Under the pieces are notes generated by a model. It was not told the DNA's origin and searched no databases. It saw only the letters and a program-made list of their open reading frames with translations. This document shows positions 26,651-34,611 of a DNA stretch of 64,000 nucleotides, in pieces. The DNA lies in contig CACLTL010000001.1 of assembly GCA_902609855.1 (NCBI GenBank), positions 372,001-436,000 on the forward strand, in the 5' to 3' direction. Made by a program: the position numbers and the translations under genes. The DNA is from an uncultured Pelagibacteraceae bacterium. Lineage in GTDB: Bacteria; Pseudomonadota; Alphaproteobacteria; Pelagibacterales; Pelagibacteraceae. Numbering within the stretch: position 1 is the stretch's first letter; every line of letters starts with the position of its first letter.

Positions 26651-28460
26651 CTGTTACTGACTTAGCTAAATTTCTTGGTTTATCAATATCATAATTTTTT
26701 AATGAAGCTACATGGTATGCTAAAAGCTGCAAAGGAATTGTAAGCAACAATGGTGATAGGAAGCTATCAACACGAGGCACTCTTAATCTAAATCTTATGT
26801 TAGTGCTTAATAATCTTATATTATTATCTGTTATAAAAAATATTTTTCCACCTCTTGCTATAACCTCCTGCATATTAGAAAGAGTTTTTTCATAATATTT
26901 GTCCTTAGGTGCTATTACTATTACTGGTAACCCTTCCTCGATTAAAGCCAATGGTCCATGTTTCATTTCACCTGCTGGATATCCCTCCGCATGTAAATAA
27001 GAAAGTTCTTTCAATTTTAAAGCGCCTTCAAGAGCTATTGGGAATGAATTTCCTCTACCTAAAAACATTGAACCTTTAGCATCTAAAAATTCTTTTGCTA
27101 TTAATTGAATTTCACTCTCAAGTTTTAAGGTGCTGTTTATCGCGCCAGGAAGTTTTTTCAAATTTTCTACATGTGTGTCATAATTCTTTTTATCAATATC
27201 TCCTCTCTCAATAGAAAGTTTTAAAGATAAAATATATAGAACAATTAATTGTCCCAAAAAAGCTTTGGTTGATGCAACACCAATTTCAGGGCCAGCATGA
27301 ATTGGTAATACCCAATCAGAGTTTCTAGCAATAGTGCTTTCTACTACGTTTACTATTGAGCAAGTTTTGACATTATTTTTTTTACAAATATCAAGAGCTG
27401 CTGCGGTATCTGCTGTTTCACCAGATTGAGAAACAAAAATATATAAATTATTTGTTTTAAATTTTAAATTTCTATATCTGAATTCTGAGGCTATATCGAT
27501 CTCAGTGTCAATGGAGGTTAATTCTTCAAACCAATATTTTGCTACTAAACAAGAATGATAAGCCGTTCCACAACCAATTAAAATTATCTTGTTAATTTTT
27601 TTAGGTTCAATAGGAAAATTATAAATATTTATATCTTTTTTAAGACTATCAGTATACTCGCTCAAGCATTTCTTAATAGTGTTTGATTGCTCAAAAATTT
27701 CTTTAGACATAAAGTTTTTATAGTCACCTTTGTCTGTAGTATTTTCATCGTCTGAAACGGTATAAATTTTTTTATTTATTTTTTTTTGATTTACATCGTA
27801 AAAATCGATGTTATTTTTAGATAACATACATAATTCACCATCATCTAAATAAGAAATTTTATTTGTCATAGATTTCAGGGCGTAAGAATCTGAACCTAAG
27901 TAATTTTCTTCGTTTGAATAACCAACAGCAAGTGGGCTACCTCTCCTCGCACCAATTATTATGTCTGGAAAATTTTTAAATATAATTCCTAAAGCAAAAC
28001 TACCTTTTAATTTTTTTAAGGTTTTGAATACTGACTCTAAAGGTTTTGAATTTTCTAAAAACTGTGTAACTAATACAGTAATAACTTCAGTATCAGTTTG
28101 TGATTTAAACTTGAAACCTTTTTCTTCAAGATCCTTTTTTAATTCATCTGAGTTTTCTATTATGCCATTATGAACGACTGAAACTTTTTCGGAAGAATGA
28201 GGATGTGCATTAATAATATTAGGGATTCCATGAGTAGCCCATCTTACATGGCCTATACCTATATTGCCATTTGAGGGATTTTTGAACAAAATTTTTTCAA
28301 GTTCCTCTACTCTTCCAGAACATTTTTTCTCATCTATTAAGTTATCGCTTAAGGTAGCTAGGCCTGCTGAGTCATAACCTCTATATTCTAACTTTTTTAA
28401 AGAGTTGATAATATTAATTGAAACAGGTTTGTTGCTAGCAATTCCAATAATTCCACACAT
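26643..28460 (-). CDS. glmS: Glutamine-fructose-6-phosphate aminotransferase (isomerising)
   Basis: A 605-residue GlmS, close to the usual 609. MCGIIGIASN places the Ntn nucleophile at Cys2 (Cys1 after Met removal), and GHVRWATHG and HNGIIEN are glutaminase motifs. Two SIS domains follow, with LIGCGTAYHSCLVAKYW and FVSQSGETADTAAAL in the first, GRGNSFPIALEGALKLKE in the second, and a closing KPRNLAKSVTVE. It makes glucosamine-6-phosphate for peptidoglycan and LPS. Its ATG overlaps the stop of the GlmU-like gene by one base, an obvious pathway pairing. Confidence 0.97.
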   Translation of the reverse strand: MCGIIGIASNKPVSINIINSLKKLEYRGYDSAGLATLSDNLIDEKKCSGRVEELEKILFKNPSNGNIGIGHVRWATHGIPNIINAHPHSSEKVSVVHNGIIENSDELKKDLEEKGFKFKSQTDTEVITVLVTQFLENSKPLESVFKTLKKLKGSFALGIIFKNFPDIIIGARRGSPLAVGYSNEENYLGSDSYALKSMTNKISYLDDGELCMLSKNNIDFYDVNQKKINKKIYTVSDDENTTDKGDYKNFMSKEIFEQSNTIKKCLSEYTDSLKKDINIYNFPIEPKKINKIILIGCGTAYHSCLVAKYWFEELTSIDTEIDIASEFRYRNLKFKTNNLYIFVSQSGETADTAAALDICKKNNVKTCSIVNVVESTIARNSDWVLPIHAGPEIGVASTKAFLGQLIVLYILSLKLSIERGDIDKKNYDTHVENLKKLPGAINSTLKLESEIQLIAKEFLDAKGSMFLGRGNSFPIALEGALKLKELSYLHAEGYPAGEMKHGPLALIEEGLPVIVIAPKDKYYEKTLSNMQEVIARGGKIFFITDNNIRLLSTNIRFRLRVPRVDSFLSPLLLTIPLQLLAYHVASLKNYDIDKPRNLAKSVTVE

Positions 28461-29104
28461 TATTTTTTCTTTCTCTTGTAATTTGTGACTGAGATTTGTG
28501 ATGACCTTGTAAGTGCTAATGATTTTTTTTTAACATTTTTTGTTATTACAGATCCTGCACCAACAACACTGTTTTTGCCTATACTAACTGGTGCAACTAA
28601 TGAAGAATTAGAGCCTATAAAAACATTATCTGCTATTTTTGTTTTTGATTTTTTAGTACCATCATAATTACAAGTGATTGTTCCTGCGCCAATGTTAGAG
28701 TTTTTACCTACTGAGGTGTCTCCAATATAAGAGAGGTGATTTACTTTTGAATTTTTATTTATAAGAGATTTTTTTGTTTCTACAAAATTCCCAATTTTTG
28801 TATTATCTTTTAGTATTGTTCCTTCTCTTAATCTTGCGTAAGGACCAACAACAACATTTCTTTCGATTTTTGTACCTTCTAAATGACTAAAAGATTTTAT
28901 ATGAGAGTTATCACCAATTTTAACTTTAGGTCCAAAAACTACGTATGGTTCTACAGTAATATTTTTTCCAAATAACGTATCTTTGGATAAAAAAACTGTT
29001 TCTGGAGCAATCAAATTTACGCCTTTGGCTATGGCATTATTTCTCAAAACTTCTTGAGAAAGGCGGTAGGCCTCGGCTTTATTCAATTTATTATTTCTTT
29101 TCAT
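28460..29104 (-). CDS. glmU: GlmU-type left-handed beta-helix acetyltransferase lacking the uridylyltransferase domain
   Basis: From the ATG at 29104 the product is 214 residues and matches only the C-terminal half of bifunctional GlmU (about 450). A short linker (KAEAYRLSQEVLRNNAIAKGVNLI) is followed by hexapeptide repeats. VVGPYARLREGT, GNFVETKKS, VNHLSYIGD and IGAGTITCNYDG are the diagnostic acetyltransferase motifs. It would acetylate glucosamine-1-phosphate. The pyrophosphorylase signature (LAAGxGTRM) is absent, and the upstream DNA is non-coding and then gph on the other strand. An upstream start at 29182 would overlap gph and adds nothing conserved. UDP-GlcNAc formation must be completed by another protein. 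Confidence 0.85.
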   Translation of the reverse strand: MKRNNKLNKAEAYRLSQEVLRNNAIAKGVNLIAPETVFLSKDTLFGKNITVEPYVVFGPKVKIGDNSHIKSFSHLEGTKIERNVVVGPYARLREGTILKDNTKIGNFVETKKSLINKNSKVNHLSYIGDTSVGKNSNIGAGTITCNYDGTKKSKTKIADNVFIGSNSSLVAPVSIGKNSVVGAGSVITKNVKKKSLALTRSSQISVTNYKRKKK

Positions 29105-29115
29105 TAAAAATTTCT

Positions 29116-29132
29116 TTACATTAATAATGTAA
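29116..29132. promoter_or_regulatory. Perfect dyad between glmU and gph (operator candidate)
   Basis: TTACATTA and TAATGTAA flank a single central A, giving a perfect 8-bp inverted repeat in the 69-bp divergent region. Its size and symmetry fit a site for a dimeric repressor controlling glmU-glmS, gph or both. No regulator is identified. Confidence 0.4.
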
Positions 29133-29173
29133 CTGAAATAAGTCACAAAATATTTCTTTTTAATACTTTTATA

Positions 29174-29836
29174 ATGACTCAAATTTATACAATTCTTTTC
29201 GATTTAGACGGTACAATAGTGAATACTGCTCCAGATTTAATGGCAGCCCACAATCATGTTATGAGAAAATTTGGTCATGCTGAAAAAAAATTGTCAGATA
29301 TAAAGTCTTTGGCAGGTAAAGGTGCATGGGTGATGATGCAAAGATCTTTTAGAGAAGAAATAAAAGATGAAAAAATTAAAAAAGAAATGACAAAAGAGTT
29401 TCTTGATTATTATACCAAAAATATCGATCGTCAAAGTCGGCCATTAAAAGGATCAATTGAGTTTTTTAATTGGGCAAAAGATAAAAATATTTCAATGGGT
29501 GTGTGCACAAATAAACAAGAAAAATTAGCAATTGATCTTTTGAAGAAATTAGATATTTACAAATACTTTGAATACGTTGCTGGTTGTGACACCTTTCCAT
29601 TCAATAAACCTGATCCACGGCATTTAACCGATGTAGTCGAAATCGTTGGAGGTGATTTAAAAAAAACAATTATGATTGGAGATAGTGAGGTTGATGCTGA
29701 CTCAGCTCATAATGCTAATTTACCATTTGTATTAGTGAAAGATGGATATACAGAGAAATCTGAAAAGGAAATTAAGCACGACGAGTTAATAAGTGACTTC
29801 ATTGGGTTTGATAAAATTATAGAGAAATATTTATGA
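29174..29836 (+). CDS. gph: Phosphoglycolate phosphatase-like HAD hydrolase
   Basis: A 220-residue HAD phosphatase. LFDLDGTIVNTAPDL (residues 8-22) holds the nucleophile Asp and acid/base Asp (DxDGT). VCTNKQEKLAIDLL is motif II with Thr, a lysine in FNKPDPRHL is motif III, and MIGDSEVDADSAHNANLP is motif IV. The helical C1 cap and length match Gph, which removes 2-phosphoglycolate from DNA repair or oxygenation chemistry. Substrate ranges in this family are broad, so this is a best guess. It overlaps the LysE-family gene by 4 nt. Confidence 0.82.
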   Translation: MTQIYTILFDLDGTIVNTAPDLMAAHNHVMRKFGHAEKKLSDIKSLAGKGAWVMMQRSFREEIKDEKIKKEMTKEFLDYYTKNIDRQSRPLKGSIEFFNWAKDKNISMGVCTNKQEKLAIDLLKKLDIYKYFEYVAGCDTFPFNKPDPRHLTDVVEIVGGDLKKTIMIGDSEVDADSAHNANLPFVLVKDGYTEKSEKEIKHDELISDFIGFDKIIEKYL

Positions 29837-30432
29837 TAACTTTTGCTTTGTTCTCAGCATTATCAGCTTTTTATTTTACAATGTTTTTTACACCTGGTCC
29901 TAATAACGCGATGCTTACTGCTTCGGGCATGAAGTTCGGTTTTATTAGAACATTGCCTCACTTAATAGGAATTCCCTTAGGCCATATTTTACAAATAGGT
30001 TTAACTTGTTTTGGTTTAGCAAATTTATTTTTACTTTATCCTCAAGTTCAATTTTATATGAAAATTTTATGCTTTATTTATTTAGTTTATTTAGGATGGA
30101 AAATGATTGGTTCGTTTAGCATGATTCAAAAAGAGACGGGTAGACCTTTAAGATTTTATGAAGCTTCTTTATTTCAATTTATTAATCCAAAAGCTTGGTC
30201 GATTGCTGTTACAGTTGCTTCAGGTTTTTTTCCTACTGAAGAAAATATTTTTATAGGGGTTACATTTGTAACAATTACTGCTGCAGTAATATGTTTTCCA
30301 ACGATTAGTTTATGGGCCTTATTTGGAAGTGGGTTAAGAAGATTTGTAACTGATATCAAAATAAAAAAAATAATTGAATATTTGTTAGCTGTTTTATTAG
30401 TTTTAACGGGACTATTTATTCTATTTAAATAA
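29833..30432 (+). CDS. LysE/RhtB family amino-acid exporter
   Basis: A 199-residue inner-membrane protein with six hydrophobic spans. FTPGPNNAMLTASGMKFGF (about residues 16-34) is the family signature after the first helix. FYEASLFQFINPKAWSIAV (about 116-134) is the conserved N-P-K-x-W segment of RhtB-like exporters. These proteins export amino acids or related small solutes by proton exchange. The substrate is unknown. It follows gph with a 4-nt overlap and precedes prpB by 41 nt. Confidence 0.85.
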   Translation: MITFALFSALSAFYFTMFFTPGPNNAMLTASGMKFGFIRTLPHLIGIPLGHILQIGLTCFGLANLFLLYPQVQFYMKILCFIYLVYLGWKMIGSFSMIQKETGRPLRFYEASLFQFINPKAWSIAVTVASGFFPTEENIFIGVTFVTITAAVICFPTISLWALFGSGLRRFVTDIKIKKIIEYLLAVLLVLTGLFILFK

Positions 30433-30473
30433 TCTTTGATTTTTAGATCTTGCTCTAATATAAATCCTCTCGG

Positions 30474-31370
30474 ATGCATTTTACTAAAAAAACAGTTTCA
30501 GAAAAACGTTCAAATTTAATTAAAAATTTAAAATCAAAAAAACTACTTAGATTTCCTGGAGCATATAATCCTTTATGTGCTAAGCTAATTGCTGAAATAG
30601 GTTTTGATGGTGTTTATGTTTCCGGTGGAGTTATGTCAAATGATCTAGGTTTACCTGATATTGGTTTAACAACTTTAGAGCAAGTAAGTTATAGGAGTAA
30701 TCAAATAGCAAGAGTTACTGATCTCCCAACAATAGTTGATATAGATACAGGATTTGGAAGTTGTAAAAAAACAATTGAGGTTTTTGAAAATAAAGGTTTA
30801 GCCGGATGTCATTTAGAAGATCAAATAGCTGAAAAAAGATGTGGCCATTTAGATAATAAAGAATTGGTGTCTACAGATGAAATGGTAAAAAAAATTCAAG
30901 AGTCAGTAAAAGCAAGGAAAGATAAAAATTTTTTAATTATTGCAAGAACGGATGCAAATTCAGTTGAGGGGTTAGATAAAACTTTAGACAGAATTAAAGC
31001 TTATGAGGAAGCTGGGGCTGATATGATTTTTCCAGAAGCCATGAAAGATGAAAGCGAATTTGAAAAAGTTAGAAAAGCAGCAAAGGGATACTTGTTAGCT
31101 AATATGACTGAATTTGGAAAATCAAAATTATTAGACAAAAAACAATTGGAAAATTTAGGTTATAACCTTGTTATTTATCCTGTTAGTACACAGCGTCTAG
31201 CAATGCAAAATGTGGAAATAGGTTTAAAGTCAATATTTAACGATGGTCATCAAAACAATATTATTGACAAAATGCAGACTAGAAAAAGGTTGTACGAGTT
31301 AGTAGAATATGAGAAATACAATACACCGGATAAAAAAATTACTGATTTTTCTACAGAGGGACATGAATAA
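30474..31370 (+). CDS. prpB: 2-methylisocitrate lyase
   Basis: A 298-residue member of the ICL/PEP-mutase superfamily. GVYVSGGVMSNDLGLPDIGL matches the substrate-binding YxSG-A/G region of PrpB, VDIDTGFG carries metal-binding acids, and EDQIAEKRCGHLDNKELV includes the K-R/K-C-G-H catalytic loop. Length fits PrpB (about 295), not isocitrate lyase (over 400). It splits methylisocitrate into pyruvate and succinate at the end of the methylcitrate cycle for propionate. The stop overlaps the prpC start by one base. Confidence 0.92.
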   Translation: MHFTKKTVSEKRSNLIKNLKSKKLLRFPGAYNPLCAKLIAEIGFDGVYVSGGVMSNDLGLPDIGLTTLEQVSYRSNQIARVTDLPTIVDIDTGFGSCKKTIEVFENKGLAGCHLEDQIAEKRCGHLDNKELVSTDEMVKKIQESVKARKDKNFLIIARTDANSVEGLDKTLDRIKAYEEAGADMIFPEAMKDESEFEKVRKAAKGYLLANMTEFGKSKLLDKKQLENLGYNLVIYPVSTQRLAMQNVEIGLKSIFNDGHQNNIIDKMQTRKRLYELVEYEKYNTPDKKITDFSTEGHE

Positions 31371-32494
31371 TGAGTGAGGAAATTAAAAAAGGATTGCTTG
31401 GTATAGTTGTTGATGAAACAACAATATCTCATGTTGTACCAGAATTAAGCGCACTTACTTACAGGGGTTATACGGTTCAAGAACTTTGTGATAAGTGTGA
31501 TTTTGAGGAGGTTGCGTATCTTGTTCTAAATGGTGAGCTACCAAATAAAAATCAGCTTAAAAAATTCATCAAGCAGGAAAGATCTGAAAGAAAACTTTCA
31601 AAGCAAATATTAAGTGATATTAAAAAGATGCCAAAAAATGCTCATCCTATGGATGTGATTAGAACCTGTGTAAGTTTAATGGCACTAGAAGATAAAGATA
31701 CGAAGGATAATTCTCCTAAAGCAAATATGAGAAAGGCAATGAGAATATTTGCAAAAACTCCTACTGCTGTTGCTGCTTATTTTAGATCAAGAAAAGGTAA
31801 AAGCATAATTTCACCTAGTAAAAATTTATCTTTCTCAGAAAACTTCTTTAAAATGATGTTTAATAAAGTGCCAGATAAAGAAATAGTAAGAGCCTTTGAT
31901 ATTTCTCTAATTTTATATGCCGAACATAGTTTTAATGTTTCTACTTTTACTGCAAGAACAATTACTTCAAGTTTGTCAGATCTGCATGGGGCAATCACAG
32001 GGGCTATAGCTTCCTTAAAAGGCCCATTACATGGTGGTGCAAACGAGGCTGTAATGCACATGATGAAAGAAATAGGAAAACCTGAAAAAGCAAAAGCTTG
32101 GATTGAAAATGCATTAAACAAAAAGAAAGTTGTTATGGGTTTTGGTCATAGAGTTTATAGAACAGGAGATTCTAGAGTGCCTACGATGAAACATTACATG
32201 TTTAAAGTAGCTAAACTTTTAAAAAAAGAAAAATATACAAGAATGTATGAAATTTTAGAAAAAGTTATGTTAGAAAAAAAGAATATTCATCCTAATGTCG
32301 ACTTCCCTTGTGGTCCAACTTATTACATGATGGGAATAGATATTGATTTCTACACACCTATATTCGTAATGTCACGAATTACAGGTTGGTCTGCACATAT
32401 AATGGAGCAACATGCTTCAAATAAACTAATTAGACCTTTATCCAAATACAGAGGTGCTGAGGTTAGAGAAGTAATGCTATTAAATCAAAGATAA
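31370..32494 (+). CDS. prpC: 2-methylcitrate synthase
   Basis: A 374-residue citrate synthase-family protein. GPLHGGANEAVMHMM (about residues 218-232) has the first catalytic histidine, GFGHRVYRTGDSRVP (about 257-271) has the second with the signature arginine, and NVDFPCGPTYYMMGI holds the aspartate. Shortness and the overlap with prpB point to methylcitrate rather than citrate synthase. It condenses propionyl-CoA with oxaloacetate. No prpD or acnD gene lies in the window, so the dehydration steps are encoded elsewhere. Confidence 0.92.
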   Translation: MSEEIKKGLLGIVVDETTISHVVPELSALTYRGYTVQELCDKCDFEEVAYLVLNGELPNKNQLKKFIKQERSERKLSKQILSDIKKMPKNAHPMDVIRTCVSLMALEDKDTKDNSPKANMRKAMRIFAKTPTAVAAYFRSRKGKSIISPSKNLSFSENFFKMMFNKVPDKEIVRAFDISLILYAEHSFNVSTFTARTITSSLSDLHGAITGAIASLKGPLHGGANEAVMHMMKEIGKPEKAKAWIENALNKKKVVMGFGHRVYRTGDSRVPTMKHYMFKVAKLLKKEKYTRMYEILEKVMLEKKNIHPNVDFPCGPTYYMMGIDIDFYTPIFVMSRITGWSAHIMEQHASNKLIRPLSKYRGAEVREVMLLNQR

Positions 32495-32679
32495 TGTCTT
32501 TAACTAATTTTCTTCTCCTTTTAATATTATCTATTTTCACTACATACACATTCATGAATTGGAAAGGTATTGATAAAGGGCCAAAACTCACAATTGTTCT
32601 TCAATTCTTAGGTTGGACTGTTTTATTTTTTGTGATTGTTTTTGTTCTTAATATGCTTGGATTAATTAACGAGTTTTAA
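32494..32679 (+). CDS. Small two-span membrane protein coupled to prpC, unrecognised
   Basis: A 61-residue protein with two hydrophobic helices (about residues 4-20 and 33-56) separated by a short positively charged loop containing WKGIDKGPK. Its ATG overlaps the prpC stop (TAATG), indicating translational coupling. I do not recognise a family. The last 14 nt overlap the 3' end of the convergent permease gene. Possible roles are a helper of a propionate-pathway or membrane transport protein, but nothing in the sequence decides this. Confidence 0.65.
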   Translation: MSLTNFLLLLILSIFTTYTFMNWKGIDKGPKLTIVLQFLGWTVLFFVIVFVLNMLGLINEF

Positions 32680-33517
32680 TTATTTTCTGAGTTATTCTGT
32701 CTAATATAATTGCTAATATTACTATTCCTGTTCCACCAATAACAGCTGAACCTACATCTAATCTACCTAAAGCAATATAAACAGTTAATCCTAATCCTCC
32801 AGCTCCAATTAAAGCTGCAATAACTACCATCGATAAAGCTAACATTAACGTTTGATTAACGCCAGCCATTATAGTTTTTAAAGATAGAGGTATTTCAATT
32901 TTTAAAAGTATTAAAAACTTTGTTAATCCTAAACTTGAGCCAGCTTCTTTAAATCCTTTACCAACTTGTCTAATACCTAAATTGGTTAAACGAATTATTG
33001 GCGGAAGTGCAAATATAATTGTTGCAACAACACCTGGGGTTAATCCAACTCCAAAAAGCATAACTACAGGTATTAAATAAACAAAACTTGGTATGGTCTG
33101 CATAATATCCAACACTGGACGCAAAATAATTTCAAATGTATTGCTTCTAGAGGCTAGAATTCCTAAAGGGATACCAATTAACATACAAAATAAAACTGCA
33201 GTAAATATCATTGCTAATGTGGTCATGCTCTCAGACCAAAGGTCGACTAGATCTATAAAAACTAAACTTATAAAAGAAAAGATTGCAAACTTTAAACCGT
33301 TTGTCCTATACGCAAAAAAAACAAATATTAAAAGAATTATTGGAAAAGGAATAAAATTAAAAAGAGAATCTAAACTATTTAGAACTGTGTCTATTGGTGC
33401 TGAGATCTTTTTAAAGAGTGGCCTTTGTTCAAATAGCCACTCTTTAATATTTCCTTCTATCCATTCACCAATTGGAATGTATATTTCGTAATCTGAAGGG
33501 GCTAATTTTAAACTCAT
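32666..33517 (-). CDS. proW: Glycine betaine/proline-type ABC transporter permease
   Basis: A 283-residue permease. It has an N-terminal helix, a cluster of spans, and the BPD_transp_1 domain across about residues 90-270. LDIMQTIPSFVYLIPVVMLFG and GVNQTLMLALSMVVIAALIGAGGLG are highly characteristic of ProW/OpuAB. The EAA coupling loop lies near GFKEAGSSLGLTK. It would move betaine, choline or a related osmolyte. The binding protein gene is 18 nt upstream, but no ATPase gene (proV) is adjacent: the next gene on this side is convergent. The partner must be elsewhere. Confidence 0.88.
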   Translation of the reverse strand: MSLKLAPSDYEIYIPIGEWIEGNIKEWLFEQRPLFKKISAPIDTVLNSLDSLFNFIPFPIILLIFVFFAYRTNGLKFAIFSFISLVFIDLVDLWSESMTTLAMIFTAVLFCMLIGIPLGILASRSNTFEIILRPVLDIMQTIPSFVYLIPVVMLFGVGLTPGVVATIIFALPPIIRLTNLGIRQVGKGFKEAGSSLGLTKFLILLKIEIPLSLKTIMAGVNQTLMLALSMVVIAALIGAGGLGLTVYIALGRLDVGSAVIGGTGIVILAIILDRITQKIIKTR

Positions 33518-33535
33518 TAAAATTAACCTTGATCC

Positions 33536-34477
33536 TTACTTGATCCAACTATCAAACGTACTTTGATTAGCTTTTATCCATTCAGCTGCGTGTTTCTTAA
33601 TAGCTTTTTCACTTTTCTCACCCTTGTTCATCTTCAAGTTCTGAGCAGCAATATCTCCAAGAGGTATAGAAGCTTTTTTAAGCATCTTTTCTACCTTTGG
33701 ATTTGCTTTAAGAAAGTCTACATTCGCTGCTGGTCTAATATCATCAGCACCAAAACCTAAATTTACTTTAGACTTTGTCGCGTTAGCGATCTTAGTAGGT
33801 TTTGTTTTACTGTATGGAACCTCAATCCAAACTACATCTTTACCAAGTTTTAAAGCACCAACAGTCCAGTTAGGTGTCCACGTATAAAATAGAATAGATT
33901 TTCCATTTTTGTATTTAGACACTGCATCTGCCATTGAAGCTGAGTAGTCTGCCTTTACGGGATTGATAAAATCACCTAATCCAAGCTCGTCAAAATGTTT
34001 TGAGATAACTTTCTCACATCCCCAGCCTGGAGGGCAAGCAACCATGTCTGCTTTTCCGTCACCATTAGAGTCAAACTCTTTAGCGTGTTTTTTGATATCC
34101 ATCACACTTTTAATGCCAAATTTATCAGCAGATTTTTTATCGATTAAGTAACCTTGGGCTCCACCACCCTTCATTACATAGCCAACTGGTTTTACTTTAC
34201 CTTTTGACTCAGAGATATAACCATCATGTGTGCCAAACCAGCCGTTAACCCAAAGGTCAACGTCGCCAGCAGTAGCCGCAACATAAAATACTTGTGGTTT
34301 CATCACTGTTGGGCCAGATACTTTGTAACCCATCTTCTCCAAAGCTTGTTTATAGATCTCAGCCTGGAAATAACCTGTATCCCAATCAGCTTTACCCATT
34401 TTAATCTCATTAGCAGATACAACACTACTAATAGATATGGCCGTAATTATTGATACTAAATATTTTAAATATTTCAT
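33536..34477 (-). CDS. proX: Glycine betaine/proline-type ABC transporter substrate-binding protein
   Basis: I place the start at the ATG at 34477, because a perfect AGGAGG ribosome-binding site precedes it and the protein then opens with a signal peptide (KYLKYLVSI..., cleavage near VVSANE). The mature part is an OpuAC domain of about 290 residues. Aromatic patches KADWDTGYFQAE, WVNGWFGTH, CPPGWGCE and FYTWTPNWTVGAL could form the cation-pi cage for quaternary amines. One of the few near-consensus Shine-Dalgarno sites in the window suggests high expression, as usual for binding proteins. The permease gene follows 18 nt later. Confidence 0.9.
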   Translation of the reverse strand: MKYLKYLVSIITAISISSVVSANEIKMGKADWDTGYFQAEIYKQALEKMGYKVSGPTVMKPQVFYVAATAGDVDLWVNGWFGTHDGYISESKGKVKPVGYVMKGGGAQGYLIDKKSADKFGIKSVMDIKKHAKEFDSNGDGKADMVACPPGWGCEKVISKHFDELGLGDFINPVKADYSASMADAVSKYKNGKSILFYTWTPNWTVGALKLGKDVVWIEVPYSKTKPTKIANATKSKVNLGFGADDIRPAANVDFLKANPKVEKMLKKASIPLGDIAAQNLKMNKGEKSEKAIKKHAAEWIKANQSTFDSWIK

Positions 34478-34576
34478 ATGTCCTCCTAATTTCCCCAATT
34501 TTTGTAACATGTATAGGTTGAGAATGTAACCGTAGTTCAACTAAAAAGTGAATTATGGAAGATATGCTTATGATTT

Positions 34577-34611
34577 TTTCAGATTAGCTTATATTGCCTT
34601 TCTATCTGAAA
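34577..34611. repeat. Inverted repeat spanning the stop of the GSDH-like gene
   Basis: TTTCAGAT (34577-34584) and ATCTGAAA (34604-34611) are perfect complements 19 nt apart, enclosing the TAG stop of the gene ending at 34602. No T-run follows on the minus strand. It may be a weak terminator or an mRNA end structure between that gene and proX. Confidence 0.35.

Noticed and set aside
29105-29182. Upstream start of the GlmU-like gene at 29182
   Set aside because: The extra 26 residues are not GlmU-like, overlap the divergent gph start and swallow the dyad; the ATG at 29104 fits the conserved linker.
34478-34540. Upstream start of the binding-protein gene at 34540
   Set aside because: It would bury the signal peptide and the AGGAGG site; the ATG at 34477 has both in the right place.
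34478-34601. Riboswitch in the leader of the binding-protein gene
   Set aside because: Only weak pairings and repeated TGTAAC words are visible; nothing matches glycine, SAM-II or SAM-V riboswitch cores. Not supported by eye.
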